Assembly (NCBI GenBank): GCA_001599595.1
Contig: BCHH01000015.1
Span: 128,914-192,913 of the forward strand
Length of the DNA: 64,000 nt
Direction of reading: 5' to 3'
Origin: Beverwykella pulmonaria
Taxonomy: Eukaryota; Ascomycota; Dothideomycetes; Pleosporales; Melanommataceae
Shown: piece by piece, positions 21,146-33,328 of the stretch
How the letters are laid out: the number at the start of each line of letters is the position of its first letter
Position numbering within the stretch: position 1 is the first letter of the stretch
Program-made: the position numbers and the translations under genes
The notes under the pieces: model-generated
Told to the model about the DNA's origin: nothing
Seen by the model: only the letters and a program-made list of their open reading frames with translations
Databases searched by the model: none

Positions 21146-24100
21146 TCAAGAAAACAATTCGTTAATTCGCTCATCTAGTCCCGGCGTTGGTGGCTCCGTA
21201 CTCGGTGTCGTGACTTGAGGCACAAGACCTTTCATCATATATACCAGATCAGCCGCTTTGAATGGCTTCTGCATGACACGATCCTGAATTTCATAAGCAT
21301 TGCCACTTTTATTCGATTTTATGAATTGAAAGTCGTGATGGGAATACTTACTGCACCAGCGGCCACGGCAGTATCGATCTGCTCCTGTCGCACATTGGCC
21401 GTGACCGCAATGACTGGCAATCTCAAGCCCATTCTCACACCTAGTAAGCCCTCACCGTCTCGCTCCCTCTTTCGTATCTCGCGCATTGCTTCGATCCCAT
21501 TCAGCACTGGCATCTCCAAATCCATGAGAACCACGTCGAAATTCTTCTGTTCCAGGAAATTCAGGGCCTCAAGTCCGTGATTGGCGACCTCGACGATACA
21601 GCCGGCCTTCCTGAGCTGTTTGCTGAGAACCTGTTGATTAATGAGGTTGTCTTCGACAAGGAGGACATCAAGCGGTTGCGGAGCCGGGCCCACACCGCCG
21701 CATTCTTGGAAGAGCTCTCCAAGTGTCTGTGGACGGCGCTCAACACGTCTAGTCTTCACGTAGAAGCCAAATGTAGATCCATGACCAGGTGTGGAAGACA
21801 CGCCGATTTCACCGCCTTGCTTCTCAGTCAATTCTTTCGATATGAAAAGCCCCAATCCGCTGCCACCGTACTTGACGTGCGTGCGCATATTCGCTTGTCG
21901 GAATCGCTCGAAGATCTTATGGATCTCCTTTCCCTGCATGCCAATGCCCGAGTCTTTGACAGTGAAGGTGAGATAGACTTCTTCGCCTTTGCCCCATTCT
22001 GGATTCCCTGTTACGTCGCCGTTGTCCTGGCCCTTGGTGGCCCAGAACATATCTTCGTGAAAGAAAGTGCGCGGATTGGATAGCGAGGCACCAAAACGAA
22101 TGAAGATCTCTCTTTTTTCGGACGGTTTCACAAAATTGATAGCGTTTGTAAGGAGGTTAATAAAGATTTGAGTGACACGGGAGGGATCGAGATACAGATA
22201 GTCAATCTCCAGCTGTGCTAGCGATTGGTCTGGTGTAACATTGGAGCAAATTTTGTTCGACTTGAGCTCAGCATCGAAAATGCCGACGATGGAGGTAACG
22301 AGCTTGAAAGGCCTCACGGCGCTCGGCGTGATAGATAGTAACATAGAATCAAGCTTACTCAGCGTCAGAACGTCGTCAATTATTCGCTTCTGGTGATTCG
22401 CGCATTGCATAATTATATTTGCTGATGCGGCATTGTCCGTCATGGCATCAAGGCAGGACTCGGGAATGTCTGTGAGCTTCAAACGGAGATCATCGAGGGC
22501 GTTACTGATTTCGTCGGCGCAGTGGACGATGGCGCTTAAGGGGTTCCTCATTTCATGAGATACAACATCAATAAAAGCTTCCTGTTGTCGCTTTGCCTCT
22601 CGGGCTTCTGCAGCTAGCTGTGCTTGAAAGGTCTGAGCCCACTTTAGCCTGCTAATGTCGGTGGTGCAGGCCATGATGGACTTCACCTTACCATTCTCGC
22701 GGTATGGGAAGGCTAGAACCTGAAGCTGAGCAGGCTCAGTATTTCCAGTGGGAGAAGTGTAGAGGCGTTTCAATCGAAGTTCTGAATTCACGTGGTTGAG
22801 GCCATTGACAAGCTGATCCCAGAGTTTCTCGGCCTTGGTCCGATCTTCATCCAGGTAGACATCAAAGAAGCGTTTTGGCTCCAACTGCTCTTGCTGGCTC
22901 TTGCCGGAGAGTGCATAGTAGTGGTCGTTGGCCCACAGCAATTGCCCTTCCAACGAAATGTGGACCATGCCGACTGAGGCATGCTCAATGAGGTGACGAA
23001 GCTTCATGTCGCTGAATGCGAGGTCGGCCTGCAACTGCAGCTCCCGCTTCCTGGACTCTTCTGTATCGAAAGCGGAGGATATAATACTAGACGCCATTCG
23101 ACTCAGGTCCTTTAAGAACTGCTGGCAGAAGTCATCGTGTGGCCGATGCGGGTTGGTCCCGACGATGAGATAGCCGAATACGCGCGACCCACTCGTCATG
23201 GGTAAGATGGCAATCTTCTTCGAAGGCGTGCCGAAACCTTGCCAGGAAATGGAGTCGAAGCGTTGGTCGTAGTCAATGGTGAGCGCCTCCGACCCTGCGC
23301 GGCGGCAGTCGGGGATGAGGCCTTCGGAGCTGTTTAGGTCGTGCCCATCGACTATCAGGTTGTGGTTCTCAGGGAGGCCAATGTGCCCCCGCAGCCACAG
23401 CATGGTCGGCTCGGAGGTGGTGTCGGCCTCGTACAGCATCGCCAGGGGTATGTCATACCCGTTGGTCTTGAGGGTGGTAATAATGTGAGCGCTCACAGCT
23501 TCAGAGGTGAGGTGCGGGACAGCGGCCATGCGATTGAGCATCATGGTCCGTCGTTCGGCCAGCTTCTGCTCGGTGACCTCGACGAGCGAGTTGTAGAAGC
23601 CCTCGGGCTGGTTAGTGGGACCACTGCTCAGCGGCACGAAGTTGCCCGCGAAGAAGGCCTCCTCGCGCCTCCCCCAACGCTCGACTATGAGTGACATGGA
23701 TGCCGAGTAGTCGACGCCGCGGCCGGTGCGGCGGGCCTCGTTGAAGTAGGGCGCAATGCTAGGCCACAGGTCCGGATAGCCCTCAACGAAGGTAGAGCCC
23801 ATGAGCCTGGGGTGTGCCTGGGCGGCGAGGGGCATGTAGGTCTCATTGTAGATGGCGACGAGGTCGGGGCCCCTGCAAGAGGTCAGTTCTTGGACTAAGC
23901 ACCGTGTGTATGCTGTTGTCGTTGGTATCCAGGCTGCGGACATACCACCACAGACAGGCCGCGCGCGAGTCTGCGAGGACCATGCGCGTGAAGAGCCGCA
24001 GCGTGGGGCTCCAGTCCTTCAGTGGCCCCAGCCTGCTACGCGTCCAGTCGGTCGCGCGGAAGAAGCGCACATGAGCGCTGTCGGGCAAGTCGAGTGTCCA

Positions 24101-24193
24101 GTCGGCACCGGCGTCTTCATCGTGCCCACACTTGCCATGGTTCCTACCATGTTGCTGGTGTTGTGGGTGTTGCGGGGGGTGGGCGTTGGTCAT
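21146..24193 (-). CDS. Hybrid histidine kinase (PAS, HisKA, HATPase_c, receiver), three exons
   Basis: Predicted 968-residue cytosolic two-component sensor. Exons 24193-23946, 23872-21352 and 21283-21146; introns 73 and 68 nt. The N-terminal region (about 30-130) begins DWTRSRLGPLKDW and continues across the first junction as CLWWGPDLVAIYNETYMP, the divergent PAS-like module seen in many bacterial and fungal hybrid kinases. A GAF-like segment follows (about 190-345), then a PAS domain (about 372-490). The phosphoacceptor is His522 in SHEMRNP. ATPase boxes: N box INLLTNAINF (about 654), G1 DSGIGM, G2 GGSGLGL (752-758). The receiver phosphoacceptor is Asp867 in MDLEMP. Exon 3 supplies the QKPF motif, with the conserved receiver Lys. 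No membrane segment. It should pass phosphate to a histidine phosphotransfer protein. In-frame ATGs upstream to 24406 make the start uncertain. Confidence 0.92.
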
Positions 24194-24452
24194 GGCGGCC
24201 CCTGCCTTGCATATGTGCGACACGGAACGGCGACAGGCGAGGCTACACAGATCAGTCGTGTTGGCCGGCAGTACCATTGAGCATTCCCGCGAGAAGAAAA
24301 CTGCTTTGCATCCGCTGCCTCGCCCTTTTTGCTGCGCCCGTCGCGCGTCAGGGGACATTCTCGGGGCGTCTTGGCCTGCCGCCACAGATCGCCAGGGTCT
24401 AGACATTGCAAAGGCACCACGACCAAAATCAGCCCTCTCTTACCCTCCCGGC

Positions 24453-26481
24453 CTACCTTCCCTTCAAGATATCTTCTGCAACCTTCTCCGCCAACATATA
24501 CACCGAGCTCTGTGGATGTCCCGGCAAGCTGAACGGCACCACGGAATTATCCACGACTCTCAGCCCCTTCACCCCGAACACTCTTGCTTTCGAATCAACC
24601 ACAGCGCCCTCGTCTCCAGTCTTCCCCATCGCACACGTCGAGCTCGCGTGCCAGATTGGCTGTGCCGCCTGCCTGATGAAATCTAGAATTTCCGCGTCAG
24701 AAGAAACCGTATCCCCAGGCACAATCTCGCGCCCAACAACAATGCCTGCAATGGCAGGACTATTCCAGGCCTCGCGGATTCGTCTGAACGCTGCGACGAG
24801 AATCTCGCCATCGGCGGCATCCGTCAGCCAGCCTAAATTGATGACGGGTGGGTCGAGGATGGACGAGCTATTGATTGTCACATGACCCCTGGACAATGGC
24901 GTAAGCAACGTCGCACTGATCGCCCCAATCGTCGTCAGATTCTCGATCCCACTGGGAAAGCCTGACGCAATATACTCGATCTCGGGCCAATCAGACGGAA
25001 ATTGCGCGAGTAGAGAAGCAGTGCGGTTCGAGAACCGGGAGCGACTCTTGGCAGGAAGTTTCTCGAAGGAGAGATATCCTCCTGCAGAACTGTATGGTCC
25101 TGTAGCGTTGGAGACGTATTTTTGTAGGGCTTCGGCTTGTTGGGCGGGTGTCGAAAGGTACGTCCCAGTATTTGGGGCGCTGATGCCGCTGAGAACATTG
25201 AAAAAGATTTGGTCCCACAGGTTCTGGCCGACACCTGGCAAGCCGAAGATGAGGGTTATGGAGTGAGCGGAGAGTGTCTCAGGGGGGCCGATGCCTTTCG
25301 ATGATCAGTGCTCAGTCAGGAATAATGGGAAGAGGTGTAACCCACCCGACAACATAAGAAGTTGCGGGGAATGGAAGACGCCTGCTGAAAGGATGACTTC
25401 TTTCTTTGCAGACACCACATATTCCAATCCTTCCGTTGAAATGGCCACTCCTGTCGCTCTCTTATCGCTATCAAACAAAACTCTCGTCGCCAAAGAATGC
25501 AAATACACAACGAGCCCCGCGTTCTTCTTCTCAATCACCGACTCCAAGTAGCCACTTTCGGACGAACTCCTTGTCGCATCCTTTGGGTCAATCGTACTTG
25601 GCACCCATGCCCCTCCGCTCACTTTCCCGCTACTGAATCCGCCTAGGTTCAGTCTCATTCCGATCGCTTGAAGGGCACGTGCTAGCCAAGTCTGAGTCGG
25701 ATCGACCCAGTTCCCCCACGACACCTGTAGAGGGCCGTTGAAGGAATTGTCGAAGACGGAGGGATCGTGCAGAGCTGTCGCGTTGGTAACCTTTCGCTTC
25801 TCCAGGTTTGGAGGCGTAAGGGTGCAAGACCGTTTGAAATACGGAAGAATCTTAACAAACGTATAGCTCTTATCTCCCACCAGATCTGCCCAATATTGAT
25901 AGGACCCAATAGTTCCGCGATGATACGCCATGGTGTTGATGGCGGAACAGCCACCTAGCGTTTTGGCCTGTGCGTAATGGATGCGGCGATTTCCTGCTGA
26001 GGGTTGGGGTGTAGAAAGGAGGCCCCAGTCCATGAGGGGCTGGCGCGGGTATTGTTCTGTGATGTCTAGGAAAGGCATGATGAGGCTGTAGTAGGGGACT
26101 ACGGATTGGTTTCCATTATCATGTTCGTACCTGCCGCCAGCTTCGATAATGGCAACGGTTGAAGATGCAGAGAGTCGGCTAGCTAGGGCGAGGCCTGCTG
26201 TACCTCCGCCGATGACTTGGGGGCTTCTCAGTAAGAGAACAATTGCAGGAATACATGGAGTTGGTCAAGTGGAATTTGTCTGGCCCCCAGGCAAAGAATC
26301 ACAATTCAAGGCCAGTGGTGTAAAACAATTAGAACGAGAGCAAAGATCACCTACCTACATAATCATACGACGCGTTCCCTGGAATCCCAAAACTACGTGA
26401 ACCCAGCTGTTCCTTTTGCGCAGAGCTGCATGCCGCAAAGCAGCACAAGGCTATCCCAATCTTTCCAAGACCAAATACCAT
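24453..26481 (-). CDS. Secreted GMC oxidoreductase, three exons
   Basis: Predicted 612-residue FAD-dependent glucose-methanol-choline family oxidoreductase. Exons 26481-26355, 26215-25346 and 25294-24453; introns 139 and 51 nt. The start at MVFGLGKIGIALCCFAACSS gives a signal peptide; an alternative ATG lies at 26535. The ADP-binding motif VIGGGTAGLALASRL is created across the first junction, followed by VAIIEAGG. The GMC signature region KTLGGCSAIN and the second signature with SAGVFHSPQLLMLSGIGP are intact. The active-site pair is His548 (WHASSTCAMG) and His592 (GHPQSSVY). Members of this fungal branch oxidise alcohols or, as in versicolorin B synthase, catalyse related cyclisations; the substrate is unknown. 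Lies 260 bp downstream of the kinase start region on the same strand and next to the EthD gene. Confidence 0.9.
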
Positions 26482-27275
26482 TGCCTTGCTCAAAGTGAAT
26501 AAAATGAGTAAGAGAGGTGACAGACTGATAGGCAAGGCAAAAAGCGTAAGAGGCAGGTTCGGACTATGCCAGCTAGCCTAAGATGGGAGATCAAAGGTGA
26601 TATAGGCCAGTCATCAGCCACGCAGAGATATTGGTGGCGGCTCACATTTTACCGTCTCGGCCTTCTGGCCTTGGTGATTCAACCAATTGCGATGGGTGTT
26701 CGCTACCATGCGCTATTCAGCGAGGGTATATGCTGGGATGACACGGACTTGCGGGCGTAGACGGTATTTGACTCCTTGCTATAGCCGAGGAAGTATACCT
26801 CTAAGGAGAATAACAGTAATTTGTGAGCAGGAATTTTGGCAACTCAAAAAGACCTGCTAGCACACATAGTAGGGCTTTACAAAATAGAGCTCATCATATT
26901 GCTCGTAGCCTTGTTTTGCTCTCCTCGGACCTGTCAACATGTGGTATGGAATTTTTTGACAGCCAAAATACTGCAGGATTGTGCTAACTATCCTCGGTTC
27001 TGCGCTTTTTCTCTCCTTCTGTATGACGGTGTCAACTCTTTGCTAGAAAGGGAAGGATAAGGGGCCGAATTTTCACAGAGACAGACACGCAGCGAAGCTT
27101 TTTGGATACATGGATGAATTGATACAAGGCATGAGGATCTGATCGGATGGTGTGCTCGAAAGAAGAGTTGTGAAGGTTGGAAGATTTAGGGATTGATTGA
27201 TTTTTGTTCTGCCTCTCTCAACTGGACCCATATTGTTATCCTGGTCTTTCCCTTCTTGCCTTCTGCTCATTCTAT
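26482..27275. other. Intergenic spacer
   Basis: About 790 bp between the GMC oxidoreductase promoter and the 3' end of the EthD gene. Short open frames only; nothing recognised. Confidence 0.4.
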
Positions 27276-27824
27276 TCAATGCGCATACTTCCTCTCGTGC
27301 TCCTCAAAAGCATCTCGATATTTTTTCCCTTTATAACCGACCGCGCTCTTCGTCCCATGTACCATATCGAACATGTTTCCAACGACCTTCGTGACCGCAC
27401 GACCTTCTATACCCTCTGTATCGAGTAACACTTCCTCGTCCGGCTTGATGACGTTGGCGTAGTATGGATCTTTGAACGCTTCCTTGAAATGGTCTAATGA
27501 TGGAACCGTGAACATGGCTATGCCGTCAAAGCCAACGAGCGGACTATTGACATCGGGAGTAGAGTTGAAGTCGGTGGGGACAGTCGTACCAGAGACGTGG
27601 ATCTAAAATGTTAATTGATTCTAAATAAAGCTGGATGAGAGCCAGGCTCATGAGGTCGAGAATACCTGTTGGTAACGTCTGATTTTGTGTTTCTCTGCCC
27701 AAGGGATGACTTTGGCGGCATGCACATTTTGCCAATGGTCGTAGAATTGGGCTTGAGTCAATGCGGGATTCCGCTTGATGTAAATGAGAAGTTGGACGCA
27801 ACTTGTCTCAATGGATTGAGCCAT
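27276..27824 (-). CDS. EthD-domain protein, two exons
   Basis: Predicted 161-residue cytosolic protein. Exons 27824-27666 and 27602-27276 with a 63-nt intron (GTATTC..TAG). It begins MAQSIETSCVQLLIYIKRNP and continues TQAQFYDHWQNVHAAKVIPW, the EthD (PF07110) start of a dimeric alpha-beta barrel. Exon 2 has DGIAMFTVPSLDHFKEAF then DPYYANVIKPDE and the DMVHG segment, as in fungal EthD proteins. Fungal EthD-like proteins include decarboxylases and dehydratases of polyketide pathways, and accessory proteins of unknown activity. It sits between two secreted GMC oxidoreductases, sharing a 738-bp divergent promoter with the second, which suggests a small metabolic gene group. Confidence 0.85.
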
Positions 27825-28562
27825 TATGGAGGTTTGGGAGGGGAAATTGGCACGGTATCTATGGGTAATTCTCCTACCTTAATCTCGTTACGCTACGACA
27901 AATTACATTGAATGCTCGCAGATGTGCGAATGGCACACGCACATGAGAGCGTGGATTCTCGCGTGTGAATGAGGGGCAGGAAACCGGGTGAAGTTTCCCT
28001 GGAGAGGCGGCTCGGTGCACGTCCACGGTTGGACAAGTGCCGACCTCTGGTGGTGCCTGCACGGCCACTCCCGAGGACGGCATCTATAAATACCGGGCGG
28101 GCGGGACAAGGTCAAGGGCGTGAACAGGGTGTTCTGAGATTTTTCCGAACACGCTCAAAAGCTTTCCAGTCTCGCAGTCTGCGCCTCTTCTATGGCAGGA
28201 GAAATTGCCTATGGTATGGAGACGACGGATAGATACACGGATCCACCATTTCGGCCTGAGAGTCGAATAAACTTCCTCCCATTCGTTACGACGCTCTGTC
28301 ATTCATCGGCCATCATCTCACATTGGGCGTACCTCGCCCCTGACAGCCATCAAACATGTTCACACCCCGCGGTCCCCACCAATATGGGGCGCAGGGACCC
28401 ACCCGCGTACCTGGTCAATAGCTTATGCATGAATGCAATATGCGCATCCAGCAACTCGGTTACAGCTGATGGCCGAGATTACCTTGTTTCAAGGCTCTAT
28501 AAACATCCCACCTACTCATCTTTTCTTCGTTCTCCCTGTCGTCCAGCTTCAATCGAGTGACA
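27825..28562. promoter_or_regulatory. Divergent promoter of the EthD gene and the second GMC oxidoreductase
   Basis: A TATAAA at 28498-28503 lies about 60 bp before the plus-strand GMC start codon. On the minus strand a TATTTATAG-type element at about 28083-28092 faces the EthD gene but is 260 bp away. A 122-codon plus-strand open frame (28192-28560) fills part of it; without recognisable motifs it is not called as a gene. Confidence 0.55.
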
Positions 28563-30700
28563 ATGTTGTCAAGTATTGTTCTGAGCATATGTCTCGCGGC
28601 GGGCGCCCATGCCCGTCCTCACGCCGGTCGCTCTGCACAGACGATCGATTCCAGGGAAGTATCGAATGGCACGTACGACTTCATTATCGCCGGTGGAGGT
28701 ATTGCCGGAATGACTGTTGCTGATCGACTTTCCGAAATCGCAAATGGTAAGCCGAAGTCAAGCATTCCTTCTCCTCACAACCTGCTCACATGTCCTTCTA
28801 GTCTCAGTCCTCGTCATCGAATATGGTCCGTTTGATCAGCGCGACGAAGGCGTAATGATTCCAGGCGCCTACTTCCCAGTACCGTATCTATGGCTGCCTC
28901 TAATGAGCACTCCGCAGACAGCGCTCGGTGGCACTTCATACCTTGTTCCAGCTGGGAGAGTTGTGGGAGGAGGCTCTGTTGTCAATGCCATGTTCTTCCA
29001 CCGCTCTAGTGCTGAAGATTATAACGCATGGGACCAGCTTGGTGCAACTGGGTGGGCCTGGGATAACTTGCTTCCGTACTTCAAGAAGGTAAATGAGCGC
29101 CTGCTATCCTACCCTAGCTCTTGGGTGTTTATCAGTACTGACCTAAATACAGAGCGAGACATTCAACATTCCAGACTCAAAATACGCTGCGGAAAGCAAC
29201 CTCACCTGGGATGAGTCTGTGCACGGCTTTAACGGTCCGGTTCAAGCGAGTTACGCACCCTACGATTACCCAGGTGCTGGTAGGGACTTTCCACCACGAT
29301 GCAATAGCCTTAGCTAACTTTCACATAGCGAACTTCTACAACGCAGCGCGAAGCCTCGGAATTTCAGCCAGGCATGACCCAAACGCTGGTGATGCTACAG
29401 GAATCTTCCACCTCCAACATTCCGTCGATCCAAAGACACAGACCCGATCCTCCGCTCGTATCAATCATTACGATAGAGTCATCGATTCTAGGCCCAACTA
29501 TCACGTTCTTCCCAACAGTATTGTCGCAAAGGTGGTCTTCAAGGGTACCACTGCCGTAGGTGTGGAATACATCGACCGTGCTAGCGGTGCTAAAAGCATA
29601 GTGAGAGCGAGTAAAGAAGTGATCATCTCCGCAGGCTCTGTCCACTCTCCTCAGATTCTTCAATTATCGGGTATTGGCGACGCGTCGGATCTTGCAAGCT
29701 TTGGCATTGAGTCAGTTGTGCATTTGCCTGGTGTTGGGCAGAACTTACAAGATCACTTGAATCTTAAAGTCGACTACAATTGTGAGTAAATATGGGGGAA
29801 TCAGTCTAGGTCATCGAGAAAGGCGCTTATCAAACCTTCCAGATACATCCAATGTCTTCCCAGACGGCGGCTCTCTCCAATCTAACGCTACGTTTGCCGC
29901 TGAACAACGTGCTCTCTACGACGCTGGCAAACCCAGTGCCTTCGACGTTACGGCCACAACCGGGAGCCAAATAATCCAACTTCCACTATCTAACTGGACC
30001 AGCGACTCAGCGTCCATCATTGCCCTTGCCAAATCGCAAGACCCCTCCGTACTCCTCGGTGGCAACCCCGACCCCACTGTACTCTCCGGCTTCAAAAAGC
30101 AGCGCGAAGTCATAATCTCGAATCTCAATACCGTGGCCATTGGCGACATTTCTTGGAACACTGGCCCTGAGACTAGCATTTATGTAACACGGCCACTCAG
30201 TAGGGGCTCGGTTAAGCTCAACTCGACGGATATTTTGGTCGATCCTCTAATCGATTTTGGGGCCATCACGGACCCAACGGATCTAGAGATGTTACTCGCC
30301 ATCTACCTCAAGAACAGAGAATTAATGGCGACGCCCGACATCGCCGTCCTTGGACCCATTGAGACAACACCGGCTCCGGGGCTGACTGATAATGAACAAA
30401 TTAAAACGGCACTGAAAGCGAAGGTGGCGCCTAGCAACGCACATATGTGTTGTACAAATGCCATGCTGGCAAGAGAAGACGGAGGAGTTGTGGATCCGCA
30501 GAACCGAGTTTATGGGACTAAGCGACTGAGTGTGGTAGATGCCAGCGTGTGGCCGTTCGTTGTTGCGGGCGGTCCACAGGCGAGCGTGTATGCCGGCGCT
30601 GAAAAGGTAAGTCTCCTTCTTTTCTCTTTCACTAAAGTTAATGGCTAATTTGGCTCTGCAGGCCGCAGACATTATCAAGGCAAGGCATGGGCTACTGTGA
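28563..30700 (+). CDS. Secreted GMC oxidoreductase lacking the second catalytic His, six exons
   Basis: Predicted 615-residue protein. Exons 28563-28746, 28802-29088, 29153-29273, 29329-29781, 29843-30606 and 30662-30700; introns 55-64 nt, all frame-keeping. Signal peptide MLSSIVLSICLAAGAHARP. FAD-binding motif IIAGGGIAGMTVADRL, then VLVIEYGP; GMC signature GRVVGGGSVVNAMFFHRSS; second signature with SAGSVHSPQILQLSGIGD; LPGVGQNLQDHL. The active-site region keeps the first His (H549, in NAHMCCTNAM, matching the spacing of HASxTCxM). The position of the second His or Asn is Gly592 (AGGPQASVY instead of GHPQSxVY). This predicts altered or lost alcohol oxidation, or a non-oxidative role. It aligns residue for residue with the neighbouring GMC protein at this site (His592 there). 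Confidence 0.9.
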
Positions 30701-32599
30701 ACAATCTAGGGCTCAAGTCTTCGTAATATTATATAATGAAAAATCTTGATGAATAGAAATCACAATTGAGCATTAACGAAATCAGACACTTTCATGATTT
30801 TCAGTCTGCATCTTGTCAGCTGGATATCATAAAATGTGGGGGAAATAGTATATGAAAAAAAAAAAAAAAAGAGATGGAGGTAATAGCCTGTTACAAGCAA
30901 TACGCAATGTGCGAACATCTCTGGGAGGTATCACAATAAACGGAGAAACGTTTTATCGAGCACGAGTGGTCATGGTAGTAGTTGGAGGCTGGCGCGCATT
31001 GATGGAGGTCGGAAAGACCAATGTTTGTCTTTCTGTGCTTTTCTGAGTGTGAAGAAAGGTAAGGATCAAATGATAAGCACACACCCAAACGAACGGCGGC
31101 ACGATAATTATCTTGCTTAACGAGCGTAAACTTGGGATAGTAGAGGCAACTTTATCAAATTATTCTCCTTCTATTGTTTACTTTTTCGGCCAATAATTCC
31201 TCGCGTCATAACTGTCTTTTCCAGTTTCTCTTCTTACACTTCTGCGATACATGATTAAGGAATGCTCTATCTCATTTCGTATTGATATAGAGATGTCAGT
31301 GCGCATCAATAAGTAATTACAAAGAAACAAAATTTTAATATCCGAGAAAACGTTCAAAAAGTACCCAAAAGATGACGGTAATAAGCCTGAAAACTTTGAA
31401 AGCTGATAACTTAGACGAAACCAGAGCAGATGCCGTTGGTCGCCTGGTTTCAACTACGGCTTGTTTCACCCTCGAAGTGACTAGACTAGCAATCTTAGAC
31501 TCTAAGACTAGTTCTTTAGACTCTTCTCTCGGTGAAATTACCATGTTGCTGTTTTGGGAAGACTAGACGACACTTAAGTAGGGTTCAATGAGTAGATCAA
31601 TTTGACATCCACTTTCTAGCCCTATCGGAAACAGCTGACTTAGCAATGGTTATGGGGTTTTGAGCCATTTCCAGCACTTACTTTCGCTAAATGATGAATT
31701 GGGATATTGGATAGTTCTGTGACTTTCCGCTATTCGCCTTTCTAAAGAGTAGCCCCCATCGTCCGTTTCATCGATAGGACACTTCTCATCAACTGATACT
31801 CCGGTTTGGCGTCTGTTCTTGCGAAACAACTGAGACTATGCGTCCCTCTTTATCTTAGATATTGAACAACAACGGCTCTATGGTGGCGTCAACAGTGTTG
31901 ATGTTCCGAAACCTCTGTCTTCGTCGTCGCAGGAGTCCTCCGACACGCCGCTCACTGGAGAATAGAAGAACGGTGTAGAGGTATAAGGTCCTCACAATCT
32001 CATAATGAGAGATGAGTCGTTATTTCTCAGTCCGCGGCCAGTTATAATCTTCGGCTAGACCAAATTGAAGGCTGTAGATTGTGTTGGTTTCCTTCTTGAA
32101 GTTTGCGAATCTCTCAAATTCTCACCTGGCTTGCGCATTGCACAATTCTTCAGGAGCTTAGCCGCCATTACAGTGAGCACATGGTGTAAGAGAAGTGAGA
32201 GAAAACTATATTAAGACTGAGCAATCCGGCAAGTAAATTGGAAGATGAAGATGTTTGTGCTGGAAGCGTTCCTATATGTCAATGACTTTCAGATATAGAC
32301 GTATAAACCCCCGAGAGCATACTAATAAGACGCAGTCTTTGCGATTTAGACCAGGGATGCTACTCAAACACCTGAATGCTGGTAGCTAGTCGAGCTTTAC
32401 CCCTAAAAGAGGCTGTTAAGTGCCAGAGAAGGAAAATGCTGACATCGAATGTCGTCTATGTTCACAACCATTCCTACCTTTTATTTCTCATATACAGTTC
32501 CCTCTTCCACCCACGGCTCAAGTGTGTAGCCCCGGAAGGAGATGTGGGACGAAGCTGTTAAAAACCACACGCTGTACAAACTCTCCCGTCTAACAATTA
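30701..32599. other. 1.9-kb AT-rich spacer
   Basis: Contains a 16-nt A homopolymer at about 30853-30869. Short open frames occur on both strands without family motifs. No gene or RNA recognised. Confidence 0.45.
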
Positions 32600-33328
32600 C
32601 CAAGATCAACATCACCTATCCTCATCCTCACAGAGCCTTTACTCGCAGATACGACAATTCAAACCTAAGCCATCGGGTGACCTCCGCGAGTTGCGCCGTG
32701 AATACTGTGTATGGGTTCTAGAGCTGATTGAAAAGTACAGAGGTCCCTGACACGCAGGAGAACAGAGCTCTCCATGAAATTGTCACTAATATACAGGCGC
32801 ATAATTCTCTACAGCGTGCGGCTGGCTACGCGTTTGGAATGAAGCGGGATAAGAAGCCTAAATAGGTGTTTAAGCTTGAGCTCTCACGCGTAGCAATAAG
32901 CGTAACAGGATTGATTGGTTTCTCTACAGCAAGCACGTTTTGCTACCAAAGCTTTAACCTTGCTACAAGGACATTCGTCGTCGTAATCCTACCCGGCCAG
33001 TGCTACTAGTTGAGGATAACGCATTTCTCCATACTAAGGCGGCTGCTATATGCGAGGCTGACTTACACCAACAAGGGATTTGGAAGGCGCTGCATCCACC
33101 TCATACCCCTGATCTTAACACTATTGAGCCTTGCTGGGAATACCAGAAGGACATGCTTGATATCCAGTTTATGAAGCCATCGTCAAGGAAGCTGTCGCAC
33201 ATGCACGAGATCTCATCTCAACACAATGGATACAGATGGATAAAGCTGCCCAGCGCTATTGCAAGGGCTTCAAAGATAGGTTATATAAGTGTTGGGAAGA
33301 AAATGGCGATAACAATTGGCGTGGCTAA
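32600..33328 (+). pseudogene. Relic of a Tc1/mariner-like (DDE) transposase
   Basis: The C-terminal half of a fungal DDE transposase is readable with stops and a frameshift. RIDWFLYSKHVLLPKL is followed by TAA at 32955-32957. Then comes DIRRRNPTRPVLLVEDNAFLH (DDE second Asp in VEDNA), then KALHPPHTPDLNTIEPCWEY, the block before the third acidic residue. After a frame change near 33170 come KEAVAHARDLISTQW and CKGFKDRLYKCWEENGDNNW, ending at TAA 33326-33328. The 5' half is too decayed to place. The VEDNA and PDLN-IEPCW blocks are typical of Tc1/mariner-superfamily transposases. I could not find its TIRs. Confidence 0.75.

Noticed and set aside
23843..23945. Alternative N-terminus of the histidine kinase beginning in the intron (ATG at 23943)
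   Set aside because: Splicing at 23946/23872 restores the conserved CLWWGPDLVAIYNETY stretch and adds the DWxxxxLGPLxDW module, so the ATG lies in an intron.
28192..28560. 122-codon frame upstream of the second GMC gene
   Set aside because: Ends at the GMC leader, has no motif, and is crossed by the likely TATA box of the GMC gene.
30852..30870. A homopolymer as a retroposon tail
   Set aside because: No coding or retroposon sequence precedes it and no target duplication is visible; treated as a simple repeat.
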